Positions 1 to 11,170 of a DNA stretch of 35,532 nucleotides are shown here, one piece after another (positions within the stretch are counted from its first letter, which is position 1; every line of letters starts with the position of its first letter). Made by a program: the position numbers and the translations under genes. The notes beneath the pieces are model-generated. The model saw only the letters and a list, made by a program, of their open reading frames with translations. It was not told the origin of the DNA and searched no databases. Source of the stretch: Gnetum montanum (lineage: Eukaryota; Streptophyta; Gnetopsida; Gnetales; Gnetaceae); the NCBI GenBank assembly GCA_015680685.1, contig MNCI01000952.1:661978-697509 (forward strand). The letters are read 5' to 3'.

Positions 1-239
1 TTGATAGCATAGCACAAAAAACCCAACACATAGTGTTGACTTCTACATCATGAATTGGCAATTTTATTAATAAAAACATAAAAATACATTCATAAAGAAA
101 AAAGAGAATGACTCAAGAAAAGAGAAAAATATAAAGAAAACAAAAATATTAAGAAATGGAAAACATATGAAGAATAAAAAAATTTTAGAAGAAATAGGAA
201 AATGAGAAAAAATTGTAAACAAAAAATAGGTGAAAAATA
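1..239 (-). other. 3' noncoding remnant of element A
   Basis: AT-rich sequence with no coding signal, read on the minus strand. It follows the gag remnant directly. Its distal part (about 1-70) resembles the region of element C around 26715-26790, where a T-rich tract is followed by a segment beginning TCATGATGT. This suggests that A passes from gag straight into the family's 3' noncoding region, with no pol in between. The window edge cuts the element here, so its 3' LTR is not visible. The homology was judged by eye and is moderate. Confidence 0.4.
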
Positions 240-2715
240 CTTATTAGTTCAGTAAGATATATGTGTCTAAGTCATTTATTTGGTTCATTTTCTTAAGTCT
301 AGAACTAATAAGTAGATCCATTATCTCCATGCATCTTTGAAACAATCTTAAAATCTCATTTTCAAGCCATCTGGTATCTTTTGGTTTAGTGGCTACTACA
401 TAGATTGGTCTTTGTTCACACACTTCTTCCTTAGCTTTGTTGTGGGTTGTGTTAATATTTTGAATTTCTGGCCCATAGTTGCACCCTTTACTATTAGTAG
501 TGATGCATGGATTTGGCTATCTTTCCACAACGATAGGTTCATCATTTATGTCTTATGTTTGAGTGGTAATGGTTGTTGGCTTTTGCATAGGGTCAGAGGA
601 TGTTGGTTGTGAAAAGGAAGGCATTGCACCAGATTGGCATTATGCTGGCTCGAATGATGTGGTGGGTCCATGCATGGTTTGCTTTGGCTTACAATCTTTC
701 CTCCAAAAGGAACATTTCCTATGTTGCAATTGAGGTCCACTGGTATTAGCATGTTTATGCACATTTGTAGCACAAGTGGCATCTATTAGTTGATATTGTG
801 GTGTCGAACCTTCCTATGTTGCTAGCAGTCACATGTGAGTATGAGAATATTGATGATACGCCAAAGAATGAGAGGTGTGCGGTGGTGACCTCTTATAAGA
901 TGTTGCATGATGTTGATATTTGAAAGAGTGGTAGTAGTGATTTGAGGTAGACGAAGTAGAACTAGTCAGGGAAATAGATTGTTGAACATAATATATGTAT
1001 GGGTTTAGCTAGCAATAAGGGTAGGGCTGGTTTGGTTGTTGCCACTATAGTTGATGTTAGTGTTGAGGCTAGTAATAAGTCCCCCCAAGATAGCATGGTT
1101 ACTTTTGGGGTTGTCTAAAATTACTGTGTGGAAGAGGAAATCTCCTGGGCATGTACTTCTATACAAACTTCGAATTTAATGCCTCTGCCCAATACTCATG
1201 TAGATGCAAAAAGATTGGGAAATGGACCTTTGGATGGTCATATAGGCAAATGTCACATCCAACATCCTCTTTAGTGGTTGAGTTTATAGCCTTTTCTTCT
1301 ATGATAATTCCCCCTTCATGCCAAAAAGTGTTCCTAGTTTTTTCTTAGTTCTTTTTCCTTCTTTTCTTGTGATCACTTGATTTGTTTCACGCTACTCTCT
1401 CCTCTATGATTTCTTCACAAGTTTCACTTTTCTCATTCATTGATTTCAACATCTTATCCAACTTTCTTTAATCTCAATCATAGAATTTTGTATTAGCAAG
1501 GTCCATTGTAAAATCACCTCATCGATAGTTGCCTGTTTTTCCTTATCATAGATATGGATGCTTTTCTTTTGCATGGTCCTAGTCATTTTCCTCTACATTA
1601 TCTCATCTACATATCTCTCCTTCTTCCTTTTCCACATGCTTAATTAACTCTTTGATCTGATGGGTTCATAGCTCATATAATTAACCTGGAGCATACATCC
1701 TAATGGTCTCCCTTGTTTCATTACGAAGCCCATTGATGATATGGAAAAGTTGCCTTTCCTCAAAGAAACCATGGCCTTGGCATCTATGTAGTAGCAAATA
1801 GTATCCTTCCAAGGCCACTTCCAAGGGTTCATGATTTTCTTGCTTCCACTCTTGGATTTCTTTTCTTAGGTTGGACACTCTCACATAGGTTCCATATTTT
1901 TCATTGAAAAGTTCTAGCATTGTGGACCACTGGTGAATGGAACTTGGTTCTAGTGATCTATACCAACTTTTAGCTTTGTTGATTAGTGTCCTAGGAAAGA
2001 GCTTAAGCTTTTTCCATCCACTTTCAATGTTGTATAAGGCACACGAATCATGGAAGGCTTGTAGATGATGTTATGGATTAAAATCATAACATCCTGTAAA
2101 TTTAGGGATATTGTTTATATCAAGCTTGGGTAAGTGACTATCCCTGTGATGCTTGTGAGGTATCATAACTGCCTCCATTATCTTCATCAAGCTCTTAGTG
2201 GCCAACAAGGGTTTATCATCATCAAACATGTTCTGATCAAAATTTCTATTTCTATTCATTTGATTGTGATGATTGTGTTTGTGTTCATTGTGATGTCTTT
2301 GATTTTGTCCTTGGGTTTGATTTTTATCTTCATCTTAACCCCATAGTGAAGCTCTATCTCTATACCTATGTTCATCTTCATTAGAACTAGATGTTGAAGA
2401 GGCAAAGAAAGATGAGAAGCTAGAAGAATCGTCATTTCTTATATAGTTCTTTCCATGGTCCCTTGATTTATCTTTTCTAGGTTTAGAGAAGGTCCTAGGC
2501 CTTGAGGCCCTCCATGATCTAGGACTTACTCCATCTCCTCTAAGATTTTCTGTACCAGTTGAATGTAATCTTTGAGTGTAGTAAGGGTCTAAATGAGCAT
2601 AGAAATCTCCTGTTTGAGATTTTTCACTACAAATTTCCTCAGTATATATCCTATCATTTCTCTTATGAGTGTTCTCATCATACGATGCATTATTGGTCTT
2701 GTGTGAAGAAGTCAT
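240..2715 (-). pseudogene. Degenerate Ty3/gypsy gag, element A
   Basis: Gag forms the virus-like particle of an LTR retrotransposon and packages its RNA. Open segments lie at 2335-2715 (N-terminal, rich in Ser, Arg and Asp), 2071-2259 (includes HHRDSHLPKLDINNIPKF) and 1681-1920 (begins MLELFNEKYGTYVRVSNLRK). The last two match, block for block, the gags at 23834-24460 and 14520-14660, which identifies the family. Near 1213-1266 a cysteine/histidine motif reads GCDICLYDHPK, a short zinc-knuckle-like pattern. A Pro/Gln/Ser/Thr-rich C-terminal part follows toward position 240. Stops and frameshifts are numerous, so no product is expected. No protease or RT follows. Confidence is high for gag homology and lower for the exact ends. 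Confidence 0.8.
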
Positions 2716-2827
2716 GGGTTTGTCTAATAATGTGTGTGATTTAAAATATTAATGTTTTCTAACAAATAGATCATTAATACCTTTACAGTGATAGTGTATA
2801 ATATAACTAATTTAGATAACTAGCACC

Positions 2828-2847
2828 ATCCTTGGTAATGACACCAA
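2828..2847 (-). promoter_or_regulatory. Decayed primer binding site of element A
   Basis: On the minus strand the bases directly after the LTR end read TTGGTGTCATTACCAAGG. They differ only by transitions from the Asp-tRNA PBS known from Athila-type gypsy elements (TTGGCGCCGTTGCCGGGG). The position next to the terminal CA of the LTR and the agreement with the PBS of element B support the call. The tRNA identity is inferred. Confidence 0.7.
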
Positions 2848-3708
2848 TGATGAGTGGTGAGATACCCCTACACTTAAACATACGAATCACAAATGTTCAC
2901 TCATGATTCAGTCAAATTCCATGGATGGGACTAGTTGTGGCATCTAGATCGCTATGCCTTGATCACAATTCACTATTTTTCCACTTGGACTAGTGCTAGC
3001 TTTATCATGTATGGTTTAGTCTAGAGTCAGGCATATGATTTTTATAATTTTATAATTTATTGTTCTATGATTAATAATTGGTTGAAACTCAATTTATAAT
3101 CAATTCAAATAATCTAATTACTAATTAATAATCAACTACTCTAATATAAGTATTTGATCCCACTTCCCATGCACATCCTAAACACATATAATGCTACTAG
3201 GTTACCAAATGTTAAGCATTGTTGGGATTACCAAGAGTCATACGCATGCTCAAAGTGATCATACTTATGTGCTTAATTAATTAACATGCATGAAAATGTA
3301 AATATTAACTAAGTACATGAAAAGTAAATTTTATGGAAAGTAAATCTAATCTATGTCAAAGTGCTGCAATGAATAAGAATCAATCTTGATCTTATTGTCA
3401 CTCATGGAATATGTCCAAGTACATTTCCAGTCAAATAAGACTTTGTACAACTGACTTAGATCCACTTTGTCAGCACTCATTGACTATTTTGTAAGATTAC
3501 AGAATAAAATTGCAGGAGTTTATCTACTCTATTGACGAAACTATGAAAAACTAATGTAAAACTAGCTTAAAACTTACTCAAATTGGGAGCTTAGGAACTA
3601 TATTTATAGGCCAACATATACCCCCTAATGTCAGATACTTGACGTCGCATCTAGGCTCCGATGTCAGATACTCAACATCGAAGCTCTGATGTCAGGTACC
3701 TGATGTCA
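2848..3708 (-). repeat. 5' LTR of element A
   Basis: On the minus strand this runs from TGACATCAGGTACC to CCACTCATCA (TG...CA), about 861 bp. It aligns by eye with the 813-bp LTRs of element C in R/U5, including the GGGATTACCA tract, and in the last 80 bases. The TATA box lies at 3601-3608 (minus). Upstream of it is a roughly 30-bp unit repeated about three times, containing GATGTCAGATAC and GACGTC-like steps (about 3628-3708). The gag and PBS follow toward lower coordinates, so this is a 5' LTR. The start is set from the TG and the distance to the TATA box. Confidence 0.75.
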
Positions 3709-3771
3709 ACGCAAATGAAGAAATGTGCTTCATCAATCATGATGCTATGAAAAACATTAAATAAGTAAGTG
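3709..3771. other. 63-bp spacer between head-to-head LTRs
   Basis: Short AT-rich segment between the 5' end of LTR A (minus) and the 5' end of LTR D (plus). It shows no coding signal and no clear continuation of the copia element found beyond LTR D. It may be a target remnant or a lost part of either LTR. Confidence 0.3.
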
Positions 3772-4600
3772 TGACATTGCACCTATGATATTGTACCTTC
3801 AATATTGTAGTTGCAATATCATATGTTTTAATATGATATCGCAGATGTGATGTATTTGGGGTTGCTAATGCCTATAAATATAGCCCAACCATCATACTTA
3901 ATGCATCTTTTCAATCCACCTCTATCTAAACTCTTACAATTTCTTTTCATGAATTTAGAGTTAGTCCATGAGTCCCACAGTGTGATCCGAAGTGATTGTA
4001 TGATATCTTTATTTGAGTCAAATATATCTTAATGCATTTCATGGCTAGAAATAAAGATCGAAATCATTTCTGATTATTGCAACATATTTCTTAGAATAGA
4101 TTTACATTTTCAATGCCATTTACATTTTCTTTGCACATTAATATGTTAGTGAATAAATACAACTAGTTTTGAATGTAATGTATAATCATTTGGTAACTGA
4201 GTAGTGATATTACTTGGTTCACCAAATAGTCACTTATAATCTCAATGATGATTATACCAACTCAGGATATCTATGATAAGCTAGGACTAGATACTTATCA
4301 TCATTAGACTAGTTTAGAATTTACTTTACATTGTTTCTTAAAATTAATATTCAATTTCTATATTCTATTACTATGTTTTACTTTACTTAGTTTATGCTAA
4401 GTAATATCAAATTATATATCTATTTGTGAGTTAAAACTATTCACATCATGTATAATAAACTCAAGTGAGAAAGTAATGATCAATAGTCACGAATTAACTA
4501 TTTAGAAATAATATTAACTTATCCATGATTTACGATTAAGTCACATGCAGCACTTGGATTATTTATATGGTTAGGTGTGCGAAACACTTCTTTCTCATTA
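3772..4600 (+). repeat. Lone LTR D, same family
   Basis: About 829 bp from TGACATTGCACC to CTCATTA. The TATA box TATAAATA is at 3873-3880, about 100 bp inside, preceded by a stretch rich in ATATCAT and GATATCGC. The terminal 80 bases (TATGGTTAGGTGTGCGAAAC and following) match the LTR ends of elements B and C. No PBS or gag follows. Instead copia sequence begins immediately at 4601, so this is a solo LTR or an element end. No target duplication was found. Confidence 0.65.
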
Positions 4601-6050
4601 TTTAGTTTTTAAGTTGTAAGTCTAAGTAAATTTATTGTAATCATCTACCATAAGAAGAAAATAATTTTCTCCTCCAATTGATGTAATTGGCACAAGATCA
4701 ACAAGATCTATATGAAGTTTAAGAGATTTATTTTTTATTTTTACATGAAAAATGTGAGGTGAGTTGGTTAGTTTATTTCAAATATAAAGCTCACATTTAT
4801 TCTTTGAGCTCTCTTTGATATTTAGACTAATAACTTTTTTAGATTTGTTAATTTCTTAATTTGAAGTATGAAGTGTAGACTAGTCTTTTATGCCAACTTT
4901 TGGCTTCTTCTTTTTTAGTTGATGACTATTGATCATTAAACATTGTTTAATATGAGATTTTGTCTAACTTTTCTTAGGGCTTGGTCACTTAAACAATAGG
5001 TTTGTTAGTCTTAATTATCATTGATAATGTCAATAGGCTTTCCTTTTAAGTCAAAGTAATCACAGTCTAGATAATAAATTCCAATAATGTAAGCTTTGAT
5101 TTTGATGACTTCTTCTCCATTAGCTTTTGTAATAATACACAGATCTTTTTTGAAATTGACATTGATTCCTTTTTTCAGCCATTTATCGCTAAATTGACAT
5201 TGATTTTATAAATTTGAAACATGAAATTTTTTAATTAAAACAATGCCTTTGTCACTAGAAAATCTCACAATACAATTTCCTACTCCTATATTAAGAAGTT
5301 TCAATCACCAATTGATGTTAACAATTTATTAGGTTTATAATTAAGAAGATATGTTTTATGTAGAGTCATATAATTTGAACAAATATTATTTGCAATCCAT
5401 GATTCTTGTTTAAATTTGGTAATGGAATTGAAATCATTGTAATTACCTTGATTTTATTCTTAAGTGGATGTTAAATTTTATGCCTACCCTTGTTTATTAT
5501 CTTAAAGCTAAAGAGTTTTTGAAGTCAATTCTTGCCTAGCATGATTCTATTGAATGTCCTTTATTTTGTAAAATTTCCAGTATAGGATGGAGAAGTGATT
5601 TTGATTAGTTCTTCTTATTTTAATTATATAATCTTCCTCTTGTAAATACTCTACCTCTAGTATTTTTTCTTTAATTCTCTAATATCTTTGAATTTTTTAG
5701 AGAAATGTGGTCATTAAAGTTTGACATGTTTGATCTTCCTCTACCTCTATAGAATTTGCCTCTTCCTCTACTTATTGTGAATGCTTGTTTTTTATTATTG
5801 TCATCATTCCTCAAGCTTTCCAATGTTCTAATTTATGAGACAAAGAACATCCATTATGAGTTACTTGAAGTCTTTGCTTTAAAGGAAGTTCATCATCATG
5901 TTTTGGTATCTACAATGTTTGTTCAAATTTGCAAAAGTGAAAATAAAATTTGGCATTTTTTTTTACTTACCATCATATTTAATATGCTTATTAATTTTGT
6001 GACTATATTTAACTCATGGTATTGGTGAATGAAGTTAACATAAATATAAA
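4601..6050 (-). pseudogene. Ty1/copia gag-protease-integrase relic
   Basis: Read on the minus strand, the copia domain order is visible. Near 5735-5790 there is an Arg/Gly-rich gag tract (SRGRGKFYRGRGRSN). Near 5540-5600 are zinc-knuckle remnants (QNKGHSIESC). Near 5385-5410 is a decayed protease motif (CSNYMT). Near 4880-4915 is the GAG-pre-integrase signature WHKRLVYTSY. At 4621-4730 is the integrase core start (HIDLVDLVP, then FLLMVDDYNKFT). Most of gag between the PBS and the Arg/Gly tract is missing, and RT and RNase H are absent because LTR D interrupts the integrase at 4600. Stops and frameshifts are everywhere, so this is a fossil. Confidence 0.8.
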
Positions 6051-6065
6051 CTTGCTCCAATACCA
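6051..6065 (-). promoter_or_regulatory. Copia primer binding site
   Basis: The minus strand reads TGGTATTGGAGCAAG, close to the initiator-Met tRNA PBS TGGTATCAGAGC common in plant copia elements. It sits immediately inside an LTR ending CTTAACA. It also forms one arm of an 11-bp perfect inverted repeat with 6015-6025. Confidence 0.7.
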
Positions 6066-6430
6066 TGTTAAGTTTTGTGATAGAATAATAATAAGGTTAG
6101 AAGTAACTTGATGTTGTTGACTTAAACCAATAATGAACTATTAATAATTTAACTATATCATGGAATCAAGATCATTATTGATATCAACATTCCCACGCTT
6201 AGCATAAAGCCATGAGTTGATAGGTTTTTCTACTATTGAATCCTAGATTCATAATTTAATGATCATTAACTCTGGTTGTAATAAATCAAATGTTAAATGA
6301 TATACATTTCTACTAGGTGTCCTTGGTGTTAGAGGTATGTTTGAAATAGATTTTTCAAACCCTTGAATTATTAATTATTATCATTAAACAATATTAAGTT
6401 AATGATTAATTTTTAAGATTAATGGTTACA
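6066..6430 (-). repeat. Probable 5' LTR of the copia relic
   Basis: On the minus strand this would run from TGTAACCATTAATC to CTTAACA, about 365 bp, directly before the PBS. The inner edge is well supported by the PBS. The outer edge is the first plausible TG...CA pairing and could lie further out, up to about 6550. Confidence 0.4.
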
Positions 6431-7002
6431 CTAAGTATGAAACTTGATTAATAAGAGGTAAGTGCATGTTATAATAAAAGAATGACCATGCTTAACCCGG
6501 GTTCCCAAAATAGTATCTCTATTGAAAGTGTTGGCTAGCCTAATATTAACAACTAGGCTATGATTAGAAAATCATTAAATTAAGGTTAAAAAAATAAAAA
6601 AATAGCATCCATTTAGATCATTTTGAGAATATGCTTTGAAGAGGAATCTTGAAAGTCATCGAGGTCTAAGCGCGCCGTATCTCGCTGGAAGTCTTAGGCA
6701 ACGCCAAGGTACAATGTGAGAATCGCCAAAAATGGCAAAAAATGGATTGCATGCACAAGGCCACAAGGCATGCATAGCAAAACTGGCAACATGCACAATG
6801 CATATGACAAAAAAATGTGTGACGGATCTTTCTTTTGCAAGGCAAAAGGTTTGGCGACAACAACACGGTGGTGATAATCGCATTTAGTGGCGTGTGCATG
6901 AGCGAATGATGACAAAGGTATGGCAAGGCAATGTATGGGAAAATAAGGATTTGTGGTTACCCATAGCATAGTACAAGAAGTCACATTTTCTAGGTAACTC
7001 AC
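6431..7002. other. Unassigned, with a CpG-richer block
   Basis: No gene is recognised. About 6660-6920 stands out from its AT-rich surroundings by retaining CpG (for example AAGCGCGCCGTATCTCGC) and by imperfect repeats of GGCAAAA and GCATGCA. Around 6512-6550 is a short inverted repeat, GGCTAGCCTAAT then AACTAGGCTA. The segment is directly upstream of the kinase fragment and could be its upstream gene sequence, but no kinase motif could be read in it. Confidence 0.3.
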
Positions 7003-7490
7003 AAAAGTATCCACGAGTTAAGCATCACCAACATGACAGGCACATTCTGCTATATTTCACTAGAATACATAGGATCCGCTTCCATGGCTTCTAAGAAGGG
7101 GGATATTTATAACTTAGGAGTTTTGATTTTGGTTATTGTTTTAGTGCAGAGGCTGGCAAATGTTCAAGCGACATTGTCCATGAATAAGAATTTGTTCAAG
7201 AAGGAAAATTTGATTTCTTGGACCAAGTAGCTAGCCCAACATGGAAAAATTTTACAACTCGCTAGAAGGCTCTCACTAAAGATTATGATTGGAAATCAAT
7301 TAAGCTCTCTATCATTGTTGCTTTGCTATGTTTGCAAAGGATCCTAGAGGTTAGGATTGCAATTTTGGAGATTCTACAAATGCTTAATGACAAGGAGCCT
7401 TCTTGCCACTTGAATTCTTGCCTAGTCCATGTCTAGTAGTAGGATGTATTGGAAATACAAATCTAGGAAGAAGAATATGACAACACCAAT
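7003..7490 (+). pseudogene. Receptor-like kinase pseudogene, kinase C-lobe
   Basis: The fragment covers the activation-segment end and C-lobe of a Ser/Thr kinase. At 7033-7227 it reads MTGTFCYISLEYIGS (subdomain VIII, normally GTxGYxAPEY), then KKGDIYNLGVLIL (subdomain IX, D-x-Y-x-x-G) and LFKKENLISWTK. After a TAG at 7228 and frameshifts come LSLLLCYVCKG/VALLCLQR, LEILQMLND and a tail near 7400-7490 with SSSRMYWKYKSRKKN. From memory, the order NLISW, VALLCLQ, ML.GE, SPSP and KSRKK resembles the Arabidopsis At2g45590 type of receptor-like kinase. The N-lobe, the catalytic HRD and DFG motifs and the ectodomain are missing. It is non-functional, and probably a captured or decayed gene piece. 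Confidence 0.65.
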
Positions 7491-8317
7491 GATCCAACAA
7501 CAATAAAAGGGTGCAGATTCTTTGTTGTTCTAGCAAAATGAAGGAAGCTATATATCTAGGATAGGCGAATAGTTAGAGAAGTCAAAACTAAATAAACAGA
7601 GGACTTGGGGCTTTGGTGAATGATTGTTGACAAAAGAGGAGGTGGTGGTGGAAAAATCACTTATTCCAAAAATTTTGAATCCAAAGGGGGATCAAGTTTC
7701 TTTGCCTTTTCCTATCACTATACCTTTTCCCTCCTTGGTAACTAGCCATGGCTCTTTTAGTATGCATAGCATTGATTTATCACTTGAGCCTAATAGAAAC
7801 CAAAACTTTTCCCCTTCCCCATTTAGTAGTCCAAACTTGAATGCCTAGTATAGGTCCTTAGTTATTTATGTGAAGGATGCAAATTACCAGCTTATCTACA
7901 TGAGACCTTTTATACAAAACTTTCTAGTAGTGAGAGATCTCAATTGCTAGATCTTCTTAAGGATCCAGATCTACTATAAGTTCGTGTTGGAAAAATCTAT
8001 CAACAAGCAGTTGACTTAACAAAGAAAATCTAAGACTTAATAAAAAAGCTAGTTTCCAAGTTTTCCTTGTATTTTAAAAAAAATTTAGTAGTGTTTCATG
8101 TGTGCTATTAAGTTTAAATTTTTTCTATTTTACTTATAGGTTTTTGATGTTACTATCAAACATTGTAATCCTTTGTTTCAGATTTTAATAGAATTATAAT
8201 ATCATTTCTTTTAATATTTTTCCTATCCTTTTATTATTTTAGAAAATTTATAAATAAAAAATCAATATTTTCTTTTGATAAATTTCATTTTTGTCATTTA
8301 ATAAGTATTATTGTCAT
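7491..8317. other. Unassigned AT-rich segment with a small ORF
   Basis: Between the kinase fragment and element P. An open stretch at 7624-7848 (74 codons, rich in Ser, Pro and Lys) matches nothing I recognise and has no homologue elsewhere in the window, so I do not call it a gene. From about 8040 the sequence becomes T-rich and A-rich, like a 3' flank or decayed noncoding element sequence. Confidence 0.3.
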
Positions 8318-8773
8318 GCCATTAGAAGTATGTAAAATGCTATGATCAAAAGTGTCATTCAATTTGATGGATCTAATATACCCATAGTAGGATCTTTAAA
8401 AAGATTAAATGTGCAACTTAAATAATATCTTAGTTTCACATGTTACAGTAATATTTTAGTAGTATATATGCAACCAACCTATGGAGTTGTTTTATCTCAA
8501 AATTTAGGAGCTAAGTTTGGGGGTTTCTTTAAGTCAAATTTCTTAGAATTTTTAATTGCTATTAAAGAAAAGTCTGAATATGCTATTATTCTTAGAGAAC
8601 CTTTTTATAAGCATGTGGTTACAACCTTCAATCAACAAAATGAATCACTTAAAAACCAAAATAATAATCTTTTTATTGAAGTCATTGAAGTTGGTCTTGA
8701 GGAGTATGTTATAAACAATAATGTAAGTGAAATTCTAGAAATAAATACTTTTACTCAATCATATTCTACATAA
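8318..8773 (+). pseudogene. Protease region of element P
   Basis: The segment MQPTYGVVLSQNLGAKFGGF (8468-8527), preceded by a decayed stretch with SLKRLNVQLK, corresponds to the C-terminal part of the plant Tat retropepsin, where the usual pattern is P.xYG.LLS+.W...L.G. The catalytic Asp-Ser/Thr-Gly part is not readable. Downstream, the open frame to 8773 is rich in Asn and Glu and forms a linker toward the extra RNase H. Confidence 0.55.
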
Positions 8774-8998
8774 TATCACCAAACCCTTAGATAATTTGAA
8801 GAAAATTATGAAGATACCTTTCCTTATCATCAACATGATGGCAAAAATTTTCCTTTTGGTGATCCACCACCATTAGAATGAAATAAAAATATAAATGAGA
8901 TTCTAAGCATTCAAAAATTAAAAGACAAACCAATCTTTGATAATGATCATGGTTATATTAATCAAAGATGTAATTTCTCCAATTATATCAACTTAAAC

Positions 8999-9420
8999 AT
9001 TTAAATATTAAGAGTAGATAGAGCGTCTTCTAAGAAAGGATATGAAGCTCAAAAATGCTTGTTCCCCTTAGTGAAGCCTCCATACTTAAAGTTGTTAATT
9101 TCACGTGACCAATGGCCAACAACATGGTTGAGTATGAAGCTCTTATTCATGGGATTAAAATAGCCTAATATTATGATTTATCATAACTTAAAATTTATAG
9201 TGATTCTTAGCTTATAAATCAAATTAATAGACTTTTTTAATACAAAGATTCAACCATGAAAGCATATAAAACATACATCCTTGAGCCTTTCAAGGAATTT
9301 AATCAAATATCTATTGAACATATCTTAAGGAAAGAAAATTACATTCCTAACACATTAGCTTAAGCAACAATCACCTTAGATATTCCATTTCAATATAATT
9401 CTTGGGATTTTAAAATCATC
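8999..9420 (+). pseudogene. Extra (archaeal-type) RNase H of element P
   Basis: The decayed reading shows VDRASSKKGYEAQ (first strand, normally D-G-A), then NNMVEYEALIHGIKIA with the catalytic Glu context (about 9118-9165), LKIYSDS (about 9190-9210, catalytic Asp) and EHILRKENYIPNTLA (about 9315-9360). These are the hallmarks of the additional aRNase H of plant Tat elements, which degrades the RNA strand of the hybrid. Here it lies before the RT rather than between RNase H and integrase. Several in-frame stops inactivate it. Confidence 0.65.
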
Positions 9421-9724
9421 AATAAAATGCTTAACTCTTATTCCATTCCAGGATATCCTTTCTTTTTAATTTTTTAATGATGATCATTAGATTTCTTAAA
9501 TTCTACTTTTGGAAGATGAATTTAATGAGCAATGTCTCAAAATTTCTCAAATTAATGAAGAGGACATATCAAAAGATACCATATTTTTAAATGAAATCTT
9601 TCCTAAAATAATAACTAGAGAGCCTTTATTTGTTGACTTACATATCAAGAGTAAGAAAATATCTAAAAATACTACTTGATAAACACTAGTTAAAATAGAA
9701 ATAATTGAAATTCAAAAGTAAGGA

Positions 9725-10610
9725 TAATGGTATCCTGTTAAAGTAGGAGCTCACTTACATGTAGATGAAAAACAAAACTAGATTGATTTATTACATGAAT
9801 TCAATGATGCATTAGCTTAGACTTATGATGATCTTAAAACTTTTAATCCTCTCATGATGATGCATACTATACCTCTTAAGCATAAAACAAAACCACTTAG
9901 ACAAAAACTTAAACCTATTAACCCTAAGATCAAAGCTTTAATGAAGCAAAAATCAATAAACTATTAGAGTCTAAAATTATATTTCCTGTGAGCCAATCCA
10001 TTTGGATATCAAATTTAGTACCAATTAGGAAACAAATAGGTAAATTATGATAAAGTTTTGATTTTCATAACCTCAATACTTGTTGTATTAAGGATTATTA
10101 TTTGCTTATTTTTAAAAAAGAACTATTGCAAATTATGAATGGCACACAAATGTACTCACTTTTAAATGGATAATTAGGCTATGATAAAATTCTAGTGAAT
10201 GAAAAAGACCAATAACAAAATATCTTTACAACAAAATGGGGGACCTTTAAATTTGCCAAGATGTCCTTTGGGCTTATCAATGTTGGTTTTATCTTTTAAA
10301 ATGATATGATAAATCCTTTGAAGATATTTATCATTTATTTAGATTATTAACCTATTTTTTCTAAGGATAGCGATACTCACGTTAAAGACCTTAGAAATGT
10401 TTTCATAAGATATAGATGATTTTGTGTCACTCTTAATGCTAAGATATTTGTTTTTGGTATTCATAATGGTAAATTTCTTTATAACATAGTAATTATAGAA
10501 GGAATCATGATTAATCCTGAGCAAGGAAATGCTATATTGGAAGTACTTTATCCTTTATCTAAAATTGATCTACGGGCATCCTTTTGGAAAATTAATTTTG
10601 TTAGATGATT
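9725..10610 (+). pseudogene. Reverse transcriptase of element P
   Basis: Recognisable blocks are TYDDLKTFNPLM and HTIPLKHKTKPLRQKLKP (about 9815-9920, the RT N-terminal approach), a decayed substrate-binding block around 10010-10130, and WGTFKFAKMSFGLINVG-like sequence at about 10235-10285. The catalytic Tyr-x-Asp-Asp block falls near 10405-10420 as DIDDFV. Frameshifts separate almost every block. The family is Ty3/gypsy, Tat lineage. Confidence 0.65.
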
Positions 10611-10614
10611 TATC

Positions 10615-11170
10615 CCTTTGTATGCTAATTTAGTTAGACCATTAAATGGCATGCTTAAGAAAGATAGTAATATGCATTGGAAGAAAGAAAGAAAGAAAGT
10701 TTTGCTAGCTATTAAGGAAACAATTGTAGATGCTGCTATCTTAACTTCTCCTTGGCATGAAAATGATTTCCTCTTATATGCTTACTCTAGTAGTGTTACT
10801 ACTAGTACTATTTTAACCTAAGATATCGTTTATCAAGGAGAAAGACCTATAGCTTTCATGCCTACACCTTTGAAAAATGTAGAATTAAAATATTCACTCA
10901 AAGAGAAACAATTGTAAGTTATTATTAAATCTTTGAAAAAGTTCTGTTGCTATTTGTTAAATGCTAAAGTTTTTGTTATTATTCCTGATTCGAATATCAT
11001 TACAGTAGCCAACCTACAAGATCCTAATAAAAAATGTGAGAAATGGATCATGAAATTGCAAGAGTATGATATTCTATGGAAAGTAGCCAAATTAATGACA
11101 GGGACAAGTCTTGCTAAACTAATAACTAAGGGCTCAACTTTAGAAAAACCTAATGTCCTTAAATATCAAT
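10615..11170 (+). pseudogene. RNase H of element P
   Basis: Open pieces at 10618-10818 (connection region, with LVRPLNGMLKKDSNMHW and AAILTSPWHENDF) and 10933-11169 (KKFCCYLLNAKVFVIIPDS, then EKWIMKLQEYDI). Between them is YSLKEKQL. The order and content match the Ty3/gypsy RT-RNase H connection and RNase H. It is broken at 10819 and about 10915 by stops. Confidence 0.7.

Noticed and set aside
5756-6028. 90-codon plus-strand ORF with a hydrophobic end
   Set aside because: It is antisense to the copia gag relic and shows no family resemblance.
7624-7848. Small gene of 74 codons
   Set aside because: No recognisable domain, no homologue in the window, and it lies in decayed sequence. It is reported only as part of an unassigned segment.
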